Position numbers and translations under genes: made by a program. A stretch of DNA of 64,000 bases from Imhoffiella purpurea. Its GTDB lineage: Bacteria; Pseudomonadota; Gammaproteobacteria; Chromatiales; Chromatiaceae. The stretch is taken from positions 1 to 64,000 of the forward strand of contig NZ_AONC01000013.1 of the NCBI RefSeq assembly GCF_000585215.1, written 5' to 3'. The notes below the pieces were generated by a model. It was not told the origin of the DNA and searched no databases. It saw nothing but the letters and a program-made list of their open reading frames with translations. Below, piece by piece: positions 49,179-57,142 of the stretch. Numbering within the stretch: position 1 is the stretch's first letter; each line of letters begins with the position of its first letter.

Positions 49179-49664
49179 TCAATAGAGGGCGTGCGAGCGG
49201 CTGACGTATTTCGTCAGCTCGACATGCTGGGCGTTCATGCGTCTCAGGATGTCCTGGCTGACCTTGACGATGTTCTGCATCACCCGATAGACCAGCCAGG
49301 GATGGCCGCTCAGGAGCGATTCGAAGGCATCCCGCTCGAAGCTGCAGACCTGGGTGCGTCCGAGCGAACGCAGTGTCGCGGTATGGGGCTGTCCGCTGAT
49401 GAAGCCCATCTCGCCCGCCAGATCGCCGGTGCGCAGCACATGGATGGTGGTGTATTCCCCCTTGCCGATGTCGCGCGTCACGGCGATAGCGCCTTCCGTG
49501 ATGATGTGCAGGCTGTTGTCCAGCTTGCCCTCCTCGATCAGGACCTCTTGATCTTCGAGTCGTCTGCAGTAGGCGATCTCGGCCAATGCCGCGACCTGAT
49601 CGTCGTCGAGACTGGCGCTCAGGCTGGACCGGCGAAGCGAAACGATGTCGTTTTCGATGCTCAT
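49179..49664 (-). CDS. Stand-alone cyclic-nucleotide-binding (cNMP) domain protein
   Basis: A 161-residue protein consisting of a CRP-like beta-roll: EDQEVLIEEGKLDNSLHIITEGAIAVTR and the phosphate-cassette region TGDLAGEMGFISGQPHTATLRS, with the Glu expected to contact ribose, then a C-helix. No DNA-binding helix-turn-helix follows, so it is not a classical transcription factor. The canonical Arg that contacts the cyclic phosphate is not obvious, so ligand binding is uncertain. The start at 49664 has a GGAGGA ribosome-binding site 9 bases upstream. Confidence 0.85.
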   Translation of the reverse strand: MSIENDIVSLRRSSLSASLDDDQVAALAEIAYCRRLEDQEVLIEEGKLDNSLHIITEGAIAVTRDIGKGEYTTIHVLRTGDLAGEMGFISGQPHTATLRSLGRTQVCSFERDAFESLLSGHPWLVYRVMQNIVKVSQDILRRMNAQHVELTKYVSRSHALY

Positions 49665-49804
49665 TCTGGAGTCCTCCAATATTCTGATTTACTGATACGT
49701 TATCAGTTTGATGCAGGGTTGAATTTAGAGCAAGCGGGTCGAGTTCGTCGGAGCTGCGTCCTGGGGTTTTATCTGCCTGGGATTTTCAGATACAATGCGC
49801 GATT

Positions 49805-49852
49805 CCCCTAGTTAAAGGGGACTCCTTGCCTCACCGAAATGCCTCGGGAGGC
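49805..49852 (+). ncRNA. Candidate S6:S18 ribosomal-protein leader element
   Basis: Before rpsF, two hairpins can be drawn. The first is CCCCT (49805-49809) with AGGGG (49816-49820). The second, at 49828-49852, pairs GCCTC and CCGA with TCGG and GAGGC around a six-base loop and a bulged A at 49833, so it carries a CACCGA segment. Known S6:S18-binding leaders upstream of rpsF contain a stem with a CCG motif. The match in structure and position makes an autoregulatory leader plausible but it is not proved. A TACAAT hexamer at 49791-49796 may be the promoter -10. Confidence 0.45.
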
Positions 49853-49875
49853 TGTCCAATCCGAAGGGAGCAGCA

Positions 49876-50268
49876 ATGCGACATTACGAAGTGGTTTTTC
49901 TGGTCCATCCGAGCCAGAGCGAGCAAGTGCCCGGCATGATCGAGCGCTACCAGGGCAATCTGGAGAAACACGGCGGCGTCATCCATCGTCTCGAGGACTG
50001 GGGGCGTCGTCCGCTGGCCTACCCGATCAACAAGGTCCACAAGGCCCACTATGTGCTGATGAACGTCGAGTGCGGTCAAGAGGCCATCGACGAGCTCGAG
50101 AGCGCCTTCCGTTTCAACGACGCCGTGCTGCGCAACCTGATCGTCAGCCGCAAGACGGCCGTCACCGAGCCTTCCCCGCTCGCGAAGACCGGCGAGGAAC
50201 GCGAGCGTTCCGAGTCCGATTCTTCGGACGGCGATTCGCGCAGCGACGACTCCAACAGCGACGATTGA
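49876..50268 (+). CDS. rpsF: 30S ribosomal protein S6
   Basis: A 130-residue S6. It starts [25 protein letters not shown] and contains the RNA-binding core [17 protein letters not shown]. The C-terminal 30 residues are a highly acidic serine-rich tail ([18 protein letters not shown]), recalling the polyglutamylated or acidic tail of other S6 proteins but unusual in its Ser/Asp composition. It pairs with S18 on the 30S platform. Confidence 0.98.
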   Translation: MRHYEVVFLVHPSQSEQVPGMIERYQGNLEKHGGVIHRLEDWGRRPLAYPINKVHKAHYVLMNVECGQEAIDELESAFRFNDAVLRNLIVSRKTAVTEPSPLAKTGEERERSESDSSDGDSRSDDSNSDD

Positions 50269-50337
50269 TCGGACGCCGATCCAGTCCGTCCATCCGGCCT
50301 CAACTCGCTCCTCATTTCCAAGACTACGGAGAAGACC

Positions 50338-50562
50338 ATGTCCCGTTTCTTTCGCCGTAAGCGCTATTGCCGCTTCACCGCCGAAGGCATCACCGAGATC
50401 GATTACAAGGATCTGAACCTGCTCAAGGCGTACATCAGCGAATCCGGCAAGATCGTGCCGAGCCGCATCACCGGCACCTCGGCCAAGTATCAGCGTCAGC
50501 TGGCCCAGGCCATCAAGCGCGCCCGCTATCTGGCGCTGCTCCCCTACACCGACGGTCACTGA
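50338..50562 (+). CDS. rpsR: 30S ribosomal protein S18
   Basis: A 74-residue S18 starting [17 protein letters not shown] and containing [28 protein letters not shown]-type residues. It binds 16S rRNA with S6. It lies between rpsF and a membrane-protein gene, the conserved order in this group. Confidence 0.98.
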   Translation: MSRFFRRKRYCRFTAEGITEIDYKDLNLLKAYISESGKIVPSRITGTSAKYQRQLAQAIKRARYLALLPYTDGH

Positions 50563-50646
50563 TCGAGGGCTACCGAGGGACGGCGGCGATCCGCCGCGGC
50601 GTCCTCCCGGCGCGCTCGAGACCATTCCCGGTTCAGGATCCTCGCC

Positions 50647-51558
50647 TTGAAGGGGCTCGCTCATTTCGTCATGCGGGGCTATTCGCAGGCCGCGCTGGTG
50701 GCGTCGGTCTCGGCCCTGCTGTCGATTCTGATGCCCTTGCTGGGCCTGATCAGCTCGGCGACGGTCGGGCTGGTGACGCTGCGCAAGGGCGCGCGCCCCG
50801 GCGTGCTGCTGATGCTCTCGTCGACCTTGGCCGCCGGGCTGTTCGCCTTTCTCGGGCTCGGCTCTCCCTGGCCCGCGCTGGGGATGCTGCTGATCTTCTG
50901 GCTGCCCGTCTGGCTGTTGTCGGTGGTACTGAGGTTCGGGCGCTCGCTCGATTTCACCGTTCAGCTCGCCGGTATCGGTGGCCTGATGCTGGTGCTCGGG
51001 ATGCATCTCCTGGTCGGGGATCCGACCGCCTACTGGCAGACGCTGCTCGAGCCGGTTCGTCAGTCGCTGGTGAAAGACGGCCTGATCGAGGCCGGTTCCA
51101 GCCAGACGCTGTTCGCCGAGATGGGGCGCTGGATGACCGGCGCCTTCGCGGCCGGACTGGTGCTGCAGACGCTCGTGGGGCTCTTCCTGGCGCGCTGGTG
51201 GCAGGCGGTGCTCTTCAATCCGGGCGGGTTCGGTATCGAGTTTCGGGCGCTCGGCGTCGGCCGGGTCGCGGGCGCCGCCTTCCTGGCGCTGCTCGCCTGG
51301 GTCCTGATCGGGCACGGCTCCGGCATCGCCGCCGGGCTGCTGCCGGTGCTCGGCGCGCTCCTGCTGCTGCAGGGGCTGGCCGTGGCGCATGGCGTGCGTC
51401 AGCTCTATGGCGCCCCGCGGGGATGGTTGGTCGGTTTGTATGTGCTGATGGTGCTGTTCATGCCGCAGATGGGGCTCCTGGTGGCCTGTCTCGGCCTGGT
51501 GGATGTGGGACTGGACATTCGCGGGCGAGTGGCTCGTCGCGCCTCCAAGTCCGGCTGA
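50647..51558 (+). CDS. DUF2232/YybS-like polytopic membrane protein
   Basis: A 303-residue integral membrane protein with about eight hydrophobic segments. A similar gene sits between rpsR and rplI in other gammaproteobacteria and resembles the YybS/DUF2232 family. Function is unknown. The TTG start at 50647 has AGGA nine bases upstream. An ATG at 50671 would shorten it by eight residues. It may move with ribosomal-protein genes simply through operon conservation. Confidence 0.85.
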   Translation: MKGLAHFVMRGYSQAALVASVSALLSILMPLLGLISSATVGLVTLRKGARPGVLLMLSSTLAAGLFAFLGLGSPWPALGMLLIFWLPVWLLSVVLRFGRSLDFTVQLAGIGGLMLVLGMHLLVGDPTAYWQTLLEPVRQSLVKDGLIEAGSSQTLFAEMGRWMTGAFAAGLVLQTLVGLFLARWWQAVLFNPGGFGIEFRALGVGRVAGAAFLALLAWVLIGHGSGIAAGLLPVLGALLLLQGLAVAHGVRQLYGAPRGWLVGLYVLMVLFMPQMGLLVACLGLVDVGLDIRGRVARRASKSG

Positions 51559-51606
51559 CACCATTCGGATTGCGGCATCCAAACGAATTTTGAGAGGAAT
51601 ACACAC

Positions 51607-52056
51607 GTGGAAGTCATTCTGCTGAAGAACGTGAGCAACCTGGGTGTGCTCGGCGACAAGGTGAAGGTTCGTGCCGGCTACGGCCGCAACTATCTGCTTC
51701 CGGGCGGGTTCGCGGTGGCCGCGACGCCAGAGAATCTGGAGGCGTTCGAGGCGCGTCGCGCCGAGCTGGAGCGTGCGGCCGCCGATCTGCTGGCCGCCGC
51801 CGAGTCGCGCCGCTCGCGCTTCGAGGGCATCCGCCTGACCGTCGCCCGCAAGGCCGGCGACGAGGGTCGTCTGTTCGGTTCGGTCGGAACTCCCGATATC
51901 GCCCAGGCGGCGGCCGAGGCCGGCTTCGATCTGGACAAGTCCGAGGTGCGTCTGCCGCACGGCGCCTTCCGCGCGGTCGGCGAGTACGACGTCATCCTGC
52001 ATCTGCATCCGGACGTCAACGTCGAGGTCAAGGTCGACGTGGTTCCCGAAGACTGA
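51607..52056 (+). CDS. rplI: 50S ribosomal protein L9
   Basis: A 149-residue L9. It begins with a GTG giving MEVILLKNVSNLGVLGDKVKVRAGYGRNYLLPGG, which is the N-terminal rRNA-binding domain. The long connecting helix and C-terminal domain follow. It binds 23S rRNA at the base of the L1 stalk. dnaB follows after a 401-base gap. Confidence 0.98.
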   Translation: MEVILLKNVSNLGVLGDKVKVRAGYGRNYLLPGGFAVAATPENLEAFEARRAELERAAADLLAAAESRRSRFEGIRLTVARKAGDEGRLFGSVGTPDIAQAAAEAGFDLDKSEVRLPHGAFRAVGEYDVILHLHPDVNVEVKVDVVPED

Positions 52057-52457
52057 GACCTACGCCCGCCCCGGTCCGTCGGGGCGGTCTGCGGTCGTCC
52101 GGTACCTGCTCCATCGGGATTTCGTTTCGCGATGTCCCGGATGGGGTGGCGCGCCGTCGTCACAGCCGACCTTTCCGTCCGCTCCTCGCGTCGGTCGATT
52201 TCTGCTTCCTCTGCATCCTCTCTCCCGCGCTTGTCTCGCTCACTTCGGCGCGACAGAATGACCCCCCTGCGCCGGATCCTTCGCACACGCTCGAGCGCGT
52301 CTTGAGCGAGAAGCGCGTTCCGTCGGTGTGTCTTCTGGCGCACCTGCATTGAAATGACGCATGCCATCTCCTGGATGGGTTTATACGCGAGGATCGCACC
52401 CTTCTCCGGGCCTGGCGATCCATGGCTCGGTCGGTTGCTCAGTCTCTTCGAGGTCCC
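52057..52457 (+). other. 401-base region between rplI and dnaB
   Basis: Apart from a terminator-like hairpin at 52066-52087, no gene or strong element was found. Short open frames on either strand here lack ribosome-binding sites and similarity. No convincing dnaB promoter was identified. Confidence 0.4.
52066..52087 (+). terminator. Hairpin terminator after rplI
   Basis: An eight-base stem, CCGCCCCG pairing with CGGGGCGG around a six-base loop, lies ten bases after the rplI stop. It has no T run and probably ends the rpsF-rplI transcript inefficiently or with Rho. Confidence 0.55.
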
Positions 52458-55124
52458 ATGTACGATTCAGATGGCGACGAGATAGCCAAGCTTGCGGCCG
52501 AGGCCGGGGTCGACGACCTCCGGGTGCCGCCGCACAATATCCATGCCGAACAATCCCTGCTCGGCGGTCTCATGCTCGACAACAGCGCCTGGGACCGGGT
52601 GGCCGACATGGTGTCCGAAAAGGACCTCTACCGGCGCGAGCATCGGCTCATCTTCGGCGCCATCGTCAAGCTCGCCGAGGACGACCAGCCGTTCGACGTG
52701 GTGACCCTGGCCGAGACCCTGGAGCGCACCGAGAACCTGGCCGACGCGGGCGGTCTGCCCTATCTGGGCATGCTGGTCGGCGACACGCCGAGCGCGGCCA
52801 ACATCAAGGCCTACGCGCGGATCGTGCGTCAGACCTCGGTGCTGAGACAGATGATCGCCGCCGGAACGGCCATCGCCGACAGCGGCTACAACCCCCAGGG
52901 CCGCGATGCCGCCGACCTGCTCGACGAGGCCGAGCAGCGCGTCTTCGCCATCGCCGAGCAGGAGGCGCGCGGCGGGGGCGGGTTCCAGCCGATCAAGGAC
53001 CTCCTGACCAAGGCGGTGGAGCGGATCGATCTGCTCTACCAGCGCGACGAGCCCATCACGGGATTGGGTACGGGATTCTCCGACTTCGACCAGATGACCT
53101 CGGGTCTGCAGCCGGCGGACCTGATCATCGTTGCCGGGCGCCCCTCGATGGGCAAGACCACTTTCGCGATGAACATCGCCGAGAACGTCGCCATCCAGTC
53201 GCAGCGTCCGGTGGCCGTCTTCAGCATGGAGATGCCGGGCGACTCGCTCGCCATGCGCATGATGTCCTCGCTGGGCCGCATCGATCAGCACCGGGTGCGC
53301 ACCGGCAAGCTGGAGGACGACGAGTGGCCGCGTCTGACCTCGGCGGTCAACATCCTCGCCGGTGCTCCCATGTTCATCGACGACACTCCCGCGATGTCCC
53401 CGACCGAGGTGCGCGCCCGGGCCCGGCGTCTGAAGCGCGAGCAGAACGACCTGGGCCTGATCGTGCTCGACTATCTGCAGCTCATGCAGGCCCCGGGCGC
53501 GGGCGAGAACCGGGCGACCGAGATCTCGGCCATCTCGCGCTCGCTCAAGGGACTGGCCAAGGAGCTCAACGTCCCGGTCATCGCGCTCTCCCAGCTCAAC
53601 CGCAGCCTGGAACAGCGTCCGAACAAGCGTCCGGTGATGTCGGATCTTCGCGAGTGCGTGCCCGGGGAAACCCTGGTGGTCCTGGCCGACGGTCGCCGCG
53701 TTCCGATCCGGGATCTCGTCGGCACCTGTCCGGATCTGGTGTCGGTCGATGCCGCCGGCCGCCTGATCGAGGCCAAGGCCGATCGTGTCTGGAGCGTCGG
53801 GCGGCGTCCGGTCTCTCTGGTTCGGCTCGCGAGCGGCCGCCAGATCCGGGCGACAGCCGAGCATCGTCTGCTGGCGGCCGATAGCTGGCGAACCGTCGGC
53901 GATCTGGTCCCTGGTGCGCGTCTGGCGATCTCGCGCAAACTGCCCGAGCCGGTCGAGACGCTGCGCTGGCCGGAACATGAGCTGATCCTGCTGGCGCATT
54001 TGATCGGCGATGGCAGCTATCTGAGCGGTCAGCCTCTGCGCTATACGACGGCCTCGGAGGACAACAGTCGCGTCGTGACCGAGAGCGCGGCCCGGTTCGG
54101 CGTCCGTATCAATCGCCACGCCGGTGTAGGGGCCTGGCATCAGCTGGTGTTCAGCGGCAACGGCAATCGCTGGCATCCGGCCGGCGTGAACCTTTGGCTG
54201 CGCGAACTGGGGATCTTCGGCCAGCGCTCTCACGAGAAGCGCGTACCCGTCGATCTGTTCAGGCTGGGCAACGATCAGATCGCCCTGTTCCTGCGTCATC
54301 TTTGGGCGACCGACGGCACCATCTCATTGCGAAAGCCGGGGCAGAAGGGTAGCCATGGCGTGCATCTGAGCACCAACAGCTATGGTCTTGCGCAAGACGT
54401 GGCGGCCCTGCTGATGCGTCTGGGAATCGTCGCCCGTATCCAGTCCGTCGTTCAGGCCGGCTATCGCACGACCTATATGGTCTGGGTGCGAGGGGCTGAA
54501 AACCAGAAGATCTTCCTGGCTCGCGTCGGTGCCTTCGGTCCTCGGGTCTCCCAAGCCGCCGCATTGGAGGCGGTGCTGGCCGACGTCAAATCCAATACGA
54601 ACGTCGATACGCTGCCGAGAGAGGTGTTCGCTCGGGTCAAATCCGCGATGCAAGGGAAAGGGATCTCGCAGCGAGCGATGGCGGCAATGCGCGGAACCGC
54701 CTATGGCGGCACCTCGCATTTCCGCTTCGCGCCCTCGAGAGCCTTGTTGGCGGATTATGCCAATCAGCTACAAGATCCCGAGTTGGAGGCGGCCGCCACC
54801 AGCGATCTATTCTGGGATACCGTCGTTGCCGTCGAGCCGGATGGCGAAGAGGAGGTCTTCGATCTGACCGTTCCGGGGCCATCCTGCTGGCTGGCGGACG
54901 GTATCGTCAGTCATAACTCGGGAGCCATCGAACAGGATGCAGACCTCATCGTCTTCATCTATCGCGACGAGGTCTATCACGAGGACAGCAACGACAAGGG
55001 TATCGCCGAGATCATCATCGCCAAGCAACGTAACGGCCCGATCGGAACCGTGCGCTTGACCTTCCTCGGCAAGTACACCAAGTTCGAGAACTTCATCGGC
55101 AACTATTACGGCGAGGGCGGCTGA
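52458..55124 (+). CDS. dnaB: Replicative DNA helicase DnaB interrupted by an in-frame intein
   Basis: An 888-residue precursor. The N-terminal helicase-interaction domain starts MYDSDGDEIAKLA. The RecA-like domain shows Walker A GRPSMGKTT and Walker B LIVLDYLQLM. The extein is split after SDLRE (N-extein about 399 residues). A 421-residue intein follows and then SGAIEQDADLIVFIYRDEVY with 68 residues to the end. Removing the intein gives a 467-residue helicase, close to E. coli DnaB (471). It is the hexameric replication-fork helicase and must be spliced to be complete. The ATG at 52458 gives the normal DnaB start. An upstream ATG at 52422 adds 12 residues. Confidence 0.97.
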   Translation: MYDSDGDEIAKLAAEAGVDDLRVPPHNIHAEQSLLGGLMLDNSAWDRVADMVSEKDLYRREHRLIFGAIVKLAEDDQPFDVVTLAETLERTENLADAGGLPYLGMLVGDTPSAANIKAYARIVRQTSVLRQMIAAGTAIADSGYNPQGRDAADLLDEAEQRVFAIAEQEARGGGGFQPIKDLLTKAVERIDLLYQRDEPITGLGTGFSDFDQMTSGLQPADLIIVAGRPSMGKTTFAMNIAENVAIQSQRPVAVFSMEMPGDSLAMRMMSSLGRIDQHRVRTGKLEDDEWPRLTSAVNILAGAPMFIDDTPAMSPTEVRARARRLKREQNDLGLIVLDYLQLMQAPGAGENRATEISAISRSLKGLAKELNVPVIALSQLNRSLEQRPNKRPVMSDLRECVPGETLVVLADGRRVPIRDLVGTCPDLVSVDAAGRLIEAKADRVWSVGRRPVSLVRLASGRQIRATAEHRLLAADSWRTVGDLVPGARLAISRKLPEPVETLRWPEHELILLAHLIGDGSYLSGQPLRYTTASEDNSRVVTESAARFGVRINRHAGVGAWHQLVFSGNGNRWHPAGVNLWLRELGIFGQRSHEKRVPVDLFRLGNDQIALFLRHLWATDGTISLRKPGQKGSHGVHLSTNSYGLAQDVAALLMRLGIVARIQSVVQAGYRTTYMVWVRGAENQKIFLARVGAFGPRVSQAAALEAVLADVKSNTNVDTLPREVFARVKSAMQGKGISQRAMAAMRGTAYGGTSHFRFAPSRALLADYANQLQDPELEAAATSDLFWDTVVAVEPDGEEEVFDLTVPGPSCWLADGIVSHNSGAIEQDADLIVFIYRDEVYHEDSNDKGIAEIIIAKQRNGPIGTVRLTFLGKYTKFENFIGNYYGEGG
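53655..54917 (+). mobile_element. DnaB intein with LAGLIDADG homing-endonuclease domain
   Basis: A 421-residue intein begins with Cys1 (CVPGETLVVLADGRRVPIRDL) and ends with SHN, followed by Ser+1 of the extein. Block B is GRQIRATAEHRLL (TxxH) and block F/G is VFDLTVPGPSCWLADGIVSHN. The central endonuclease domain has the paired LAGLIDADG-type motifs LLAHLIGDGSYL and FLRHLWATDGTI. All splicing residues are present, so it should splice, and the endonuclease may be active. The N-terminal splicing region looks related to the Rhodothermus DnaB intein. The insertion point, between Glu and Ser of SDLRE/SGAIEQ, appears two codons earlier than the Synechocystis DnaB intein site (ESG/SIEQ). Confidence 0.95.
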
Positions 55125-55336
55125 GCGTCCGCGATCGAGCCGATGGCTATCACCTTCCTGTCTGCGGTGGCGTCTATATTCCGCTCGGAATTCCGGTTCT
55201 TGTCGTCCGGTTCTCCTTGCCAACGGCGTCGTCGCATCGTTTCGACTGTCTGATGTCTCGATGCGCGCCGAGCGCAGATCTTTCCGGTGTCGCAACAGGC
55301 GACCACCCACATCCATTCGTCTCAGGGGATCATCCC

Positions 55337-56170
55337 ATGCAGCAGCTTACGGCCGAAGGTCAGCGAATCGTTTCCGAGGTCGCCGCCCGCCATGGCTTCA
55401 GCACCGATGCCGTCACCCACATGCTGTTCGCGGTGCTCAACGGCAACGGCAGCATGGCGCAGTTCAATCATCCGGAATTCGCCGGCTCGGGTCAGTGGAT
55501 GCAGGGCGGCATGCTGATGCTGGGCGACATGTTCAATCATTTGCTGAAAGGGCGCGTGGATGCCTTGTGTCAGGATCTTTCCGCGATCCTCGCCAGTCAG
55601 CCCGGACTGTTGAGTTCCGGCAGCTTCCAATCCCAGAGCCAGAGCGGCGGTGGGCAGCAAAGCCAGCACGCGGGCGCCCCGATGGGCGCCTCCAGCCTCT
55701 TCGTACCGGACCCGGTCTCCAACTGGTGGCCGGCGGATCTCGGCGCGCCAAGCGCGACCGGAAGCCAGAACAACGTCCGTTACGCCTATTTCGCCAATGC
55801 CCGCCGCCTCGCGGTCGAGACCTTCGGTCAGGTCTGGATCTACGACACCCTGGATCACCAGATCGGCGGATTCTCGCAGCAGCAGGGCGGCGGTGGCTCG
55901 ATCCTCTTCACCAGCCAGTATGGCACCGTGAACCTGTCCAGCCTGCCGGTGGTCTCCATCGACGGCCGCACGCCGCCCGGCCAGACATCCTCGGCGCCGA
56001 CTCCGACTCCGACTCCGACTCCGGCTCCCGAGCCAGCACCGCCGTCCACCCCGTCGAGCGAGAGTGATGTCTTCGCCGCCATCGAACGTCTTGCCGAACT
56101 GCATGGTAAGGGAATCCTGACCGACGACGAGTATGCCCGGAAGAAGTCCGAGCTGCTGAGTCGTTTGTGA
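55337..56170 (+). CDS. SHOCT-domain protein with Pro-Thr repeat linker
   Basis: A 277-residue protein of unknown function. The first 70 residues, MQQLTAEGQRIVSEVAARHG to ILASQP, form helices. A low-complexity Ser/Gln/Gly stretch leads to a beta-rich middle domain (VRYAYFANARRLAVETFGQVWIYDTLDHQIGGFSQQ), and a Thr-Pro repeat linker precedes a C-terminal SHOCT motif, ERLAELHGKGILTDDEYARKKSELLSRL. SHOCT modules are short oligomerisation or anchoring motifs. No signal peptide was found. AGGGGAT precedes the ATG. It is downstream of dnaB by 212 bases on the same strand. Confidence 0.85.
   Translation: MQQLTAEGQRIVSEVAARHGFSTDAVTHMLFAVLNGNGSMAQFNHPEFAGSGQWMQGGMLMLGDMFNHLLKGRVDALCQDLSAILASQPGLLSSGSFQSQSQSGGGQQSQHAGAPMGASSLFVPDPVSNWWPADLGAPSATGSQNNVRYAYFANARRLAVETFGQVWIYDTLDHQIGGFSQQQGGGGSILFTSQYGTVNLSSLPVVSIDGRTPPGQTSSAPTPTPTPTPAPEPAPPSTPSSESDVFAAIERLAELHGKGILTDDEYARKKSELLSRL
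55997..56026 (+). repeat. Hexanucleotide tandem repeat within the SHOCT gene
   Basis: CCGACT is repeated four times perfectly, then CCGGCT, encoding a Pro-Thr repeat in the linker of the SHOCT protein. Repeat number could vary by slippage without shifting frame, because the unit is six bases. Confidence 0.75.
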
Positions 56171-56364
56171 CCGACGGACTCGGCTGCCGATCACTGGATA
56201 TCAAGCGACAGCTTTGTCCCATTAGGGGAAACTCATCCACGGTGGCTAAGCGGAAGGGCTCGGTCACATGCTGACGCTCACCCCCGGTTGAGGGGGCGGC
56301 GGCAGTCCAACGGTTAGCGGGCACATGGTTGGGAATCGCGCGCGTAACGACGCTACTCGCTTGG

Positions 56365-56643
56365 TCAGCTTTCCGCGCGCTTGAGGTCTCGATAGAAATT
56401 CTCGTGTGGGCCGACCATTAGGAGCTTGACGGTGTCGGCGTCCATGACCCGGTAGGCGACTAAGCACAGTTGGTTGGCCATACGGAGCTTGTAGACCTGG
56501 ACACCGGCGAGGTCGCCGACCTTGGCCTCTCCGATCCCGGGATCTTGCGCGATGATCCTCACCGCTTCGTCGAGCTCGACCTTCTGTCTGGGATGGAGCT
56601 TCTTGACCGCGCGAGCGAAGGTCGGTGTAACGAGCAGGCGCAT
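56365..56643 (-). CDS. RelE/ParE-superfamily type II toxin
   Basis: A 92-residue basic protein of the RelE/ParE fold: MRLLVTPTFARAVKKLHPRQKVELDEAVRIIAQDP, a GDLAGVQVYKLRMANQLCLVAYRV beta-sheet, and the C-terminal MVGPHENFYRDLKR. The GPHENFYRDLK end matches mRNA-interferase-type RelE/YafQ relatives better than ParE. The stop codon of the antitoxin overlaps its ATG (ATGA), the typical antitoxin-first arrangement. It probably cuts mRNA on ribosomes unless bound by its partner. Confidence 0.87.
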   Translation of the reverse strand: MRLLVTPTFARAVKKLHPRQKVELDEAVRIIAQDPGIGEAKVGDLAGVQVYKLRMANQLCLVAYRVMDADTVKLLMVGPHENFYRDLKRAES

Positions 56644-56852
56644 CAGCCGAACTGGTACTCGCCAATCGCCTCTTCCTGGTCGGCGATCAGGATCTCGCGA
56701 ATCACCGAGAATGGCAGGTCCGGGTTCTCTGCGGCGATCTTGCCGATCTGCGACCAATATTCGATCTGCTTGGGCACCGAGCGATGTTCAACCCGGGCAT
56801 AGTGCTTCGCCTGGTTGACGAGCTCTTCGGGCAGTTTGACGTTGACGGCCAT
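56643..56852 (-). CDS. ParD-like antitoxin of the RelE-type pair
   Basis: A 69-residue protein with an N-terminal ribbon-helix-helix-like segment (VNVKLPEELVNQAKHYARVEHRSVPKQIEYW) characteristic of the ParD-like antitoxin family, followed by a short C-terminal tail, VIREILIADQEEAIGEYQFG, that should bind the toxin. It is first in the operon and overlaps the toxin start by four bases. The N-terminal part would bind its own promoter. Confidence 0.85.
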   Translation of the reverse strand: MAVNVKLPEELVNQAKHYARVEHRSVPKQIEYWSQIGKIAAENPDLPFSVIREILIADQEEAIGEYQFG

Positions 56853-56873
56853 TAGGGATCCCCTTTTTGGCGC

Positions 56874-56885
56874 ATTTTAGCGCTA
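56874..56885 (-). promoter_or_regulatory. Candidate toxin-antitoxin promoter and operator
   Basis: TAGCGCTA at 56878-56885 is a perfect palindrome that overlaps a TAAAAT -10-like hexamer (read on the minus strand at 56874-56879), 22-30 bases before the antitoxin start. Such an arrangement suits autoregulation by the ribbon-helix-helix antitoxin. No matching -35 is convincing. Confidence 0.35.
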
Positions 56886-57142
56886 TAGGCTACTTAAAGG
56901 AACGTCTTGGCCTTCCGACGACCGCCGGGGAGTCCTTCTTCCTCACAGATAACGTCTGGTCTCGCTTCTTCAGCTGCCGCCGGGCAACGTAAGTCCAGTG
57001 GCAGCTCTGGGGCGTGAGCAGAGCACTGTGAGATCGAGCGGATTATCCGGTTTCCGTGTTTGACAGTTACCGGATCTTGTGATGACAGTGGCGCCTCATT
57101 CATCGACTCCAGCACCTTCCACACACGGATGGTGCGGACCTC

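Noticed and set aside
49831-52008. A 725-codon minus-strand frame across rpsF-rplI
   Set aside because: It runs antisense to four clear genes and is low-complexity Gln/Arg/His-rich. It is not a gene.
52146-52352. A 68-codon frame in the rplI-dnaB gap
   Set aside because: There is no ribosome-binding site, no similarity, and the composition looks like intergenic DNA.
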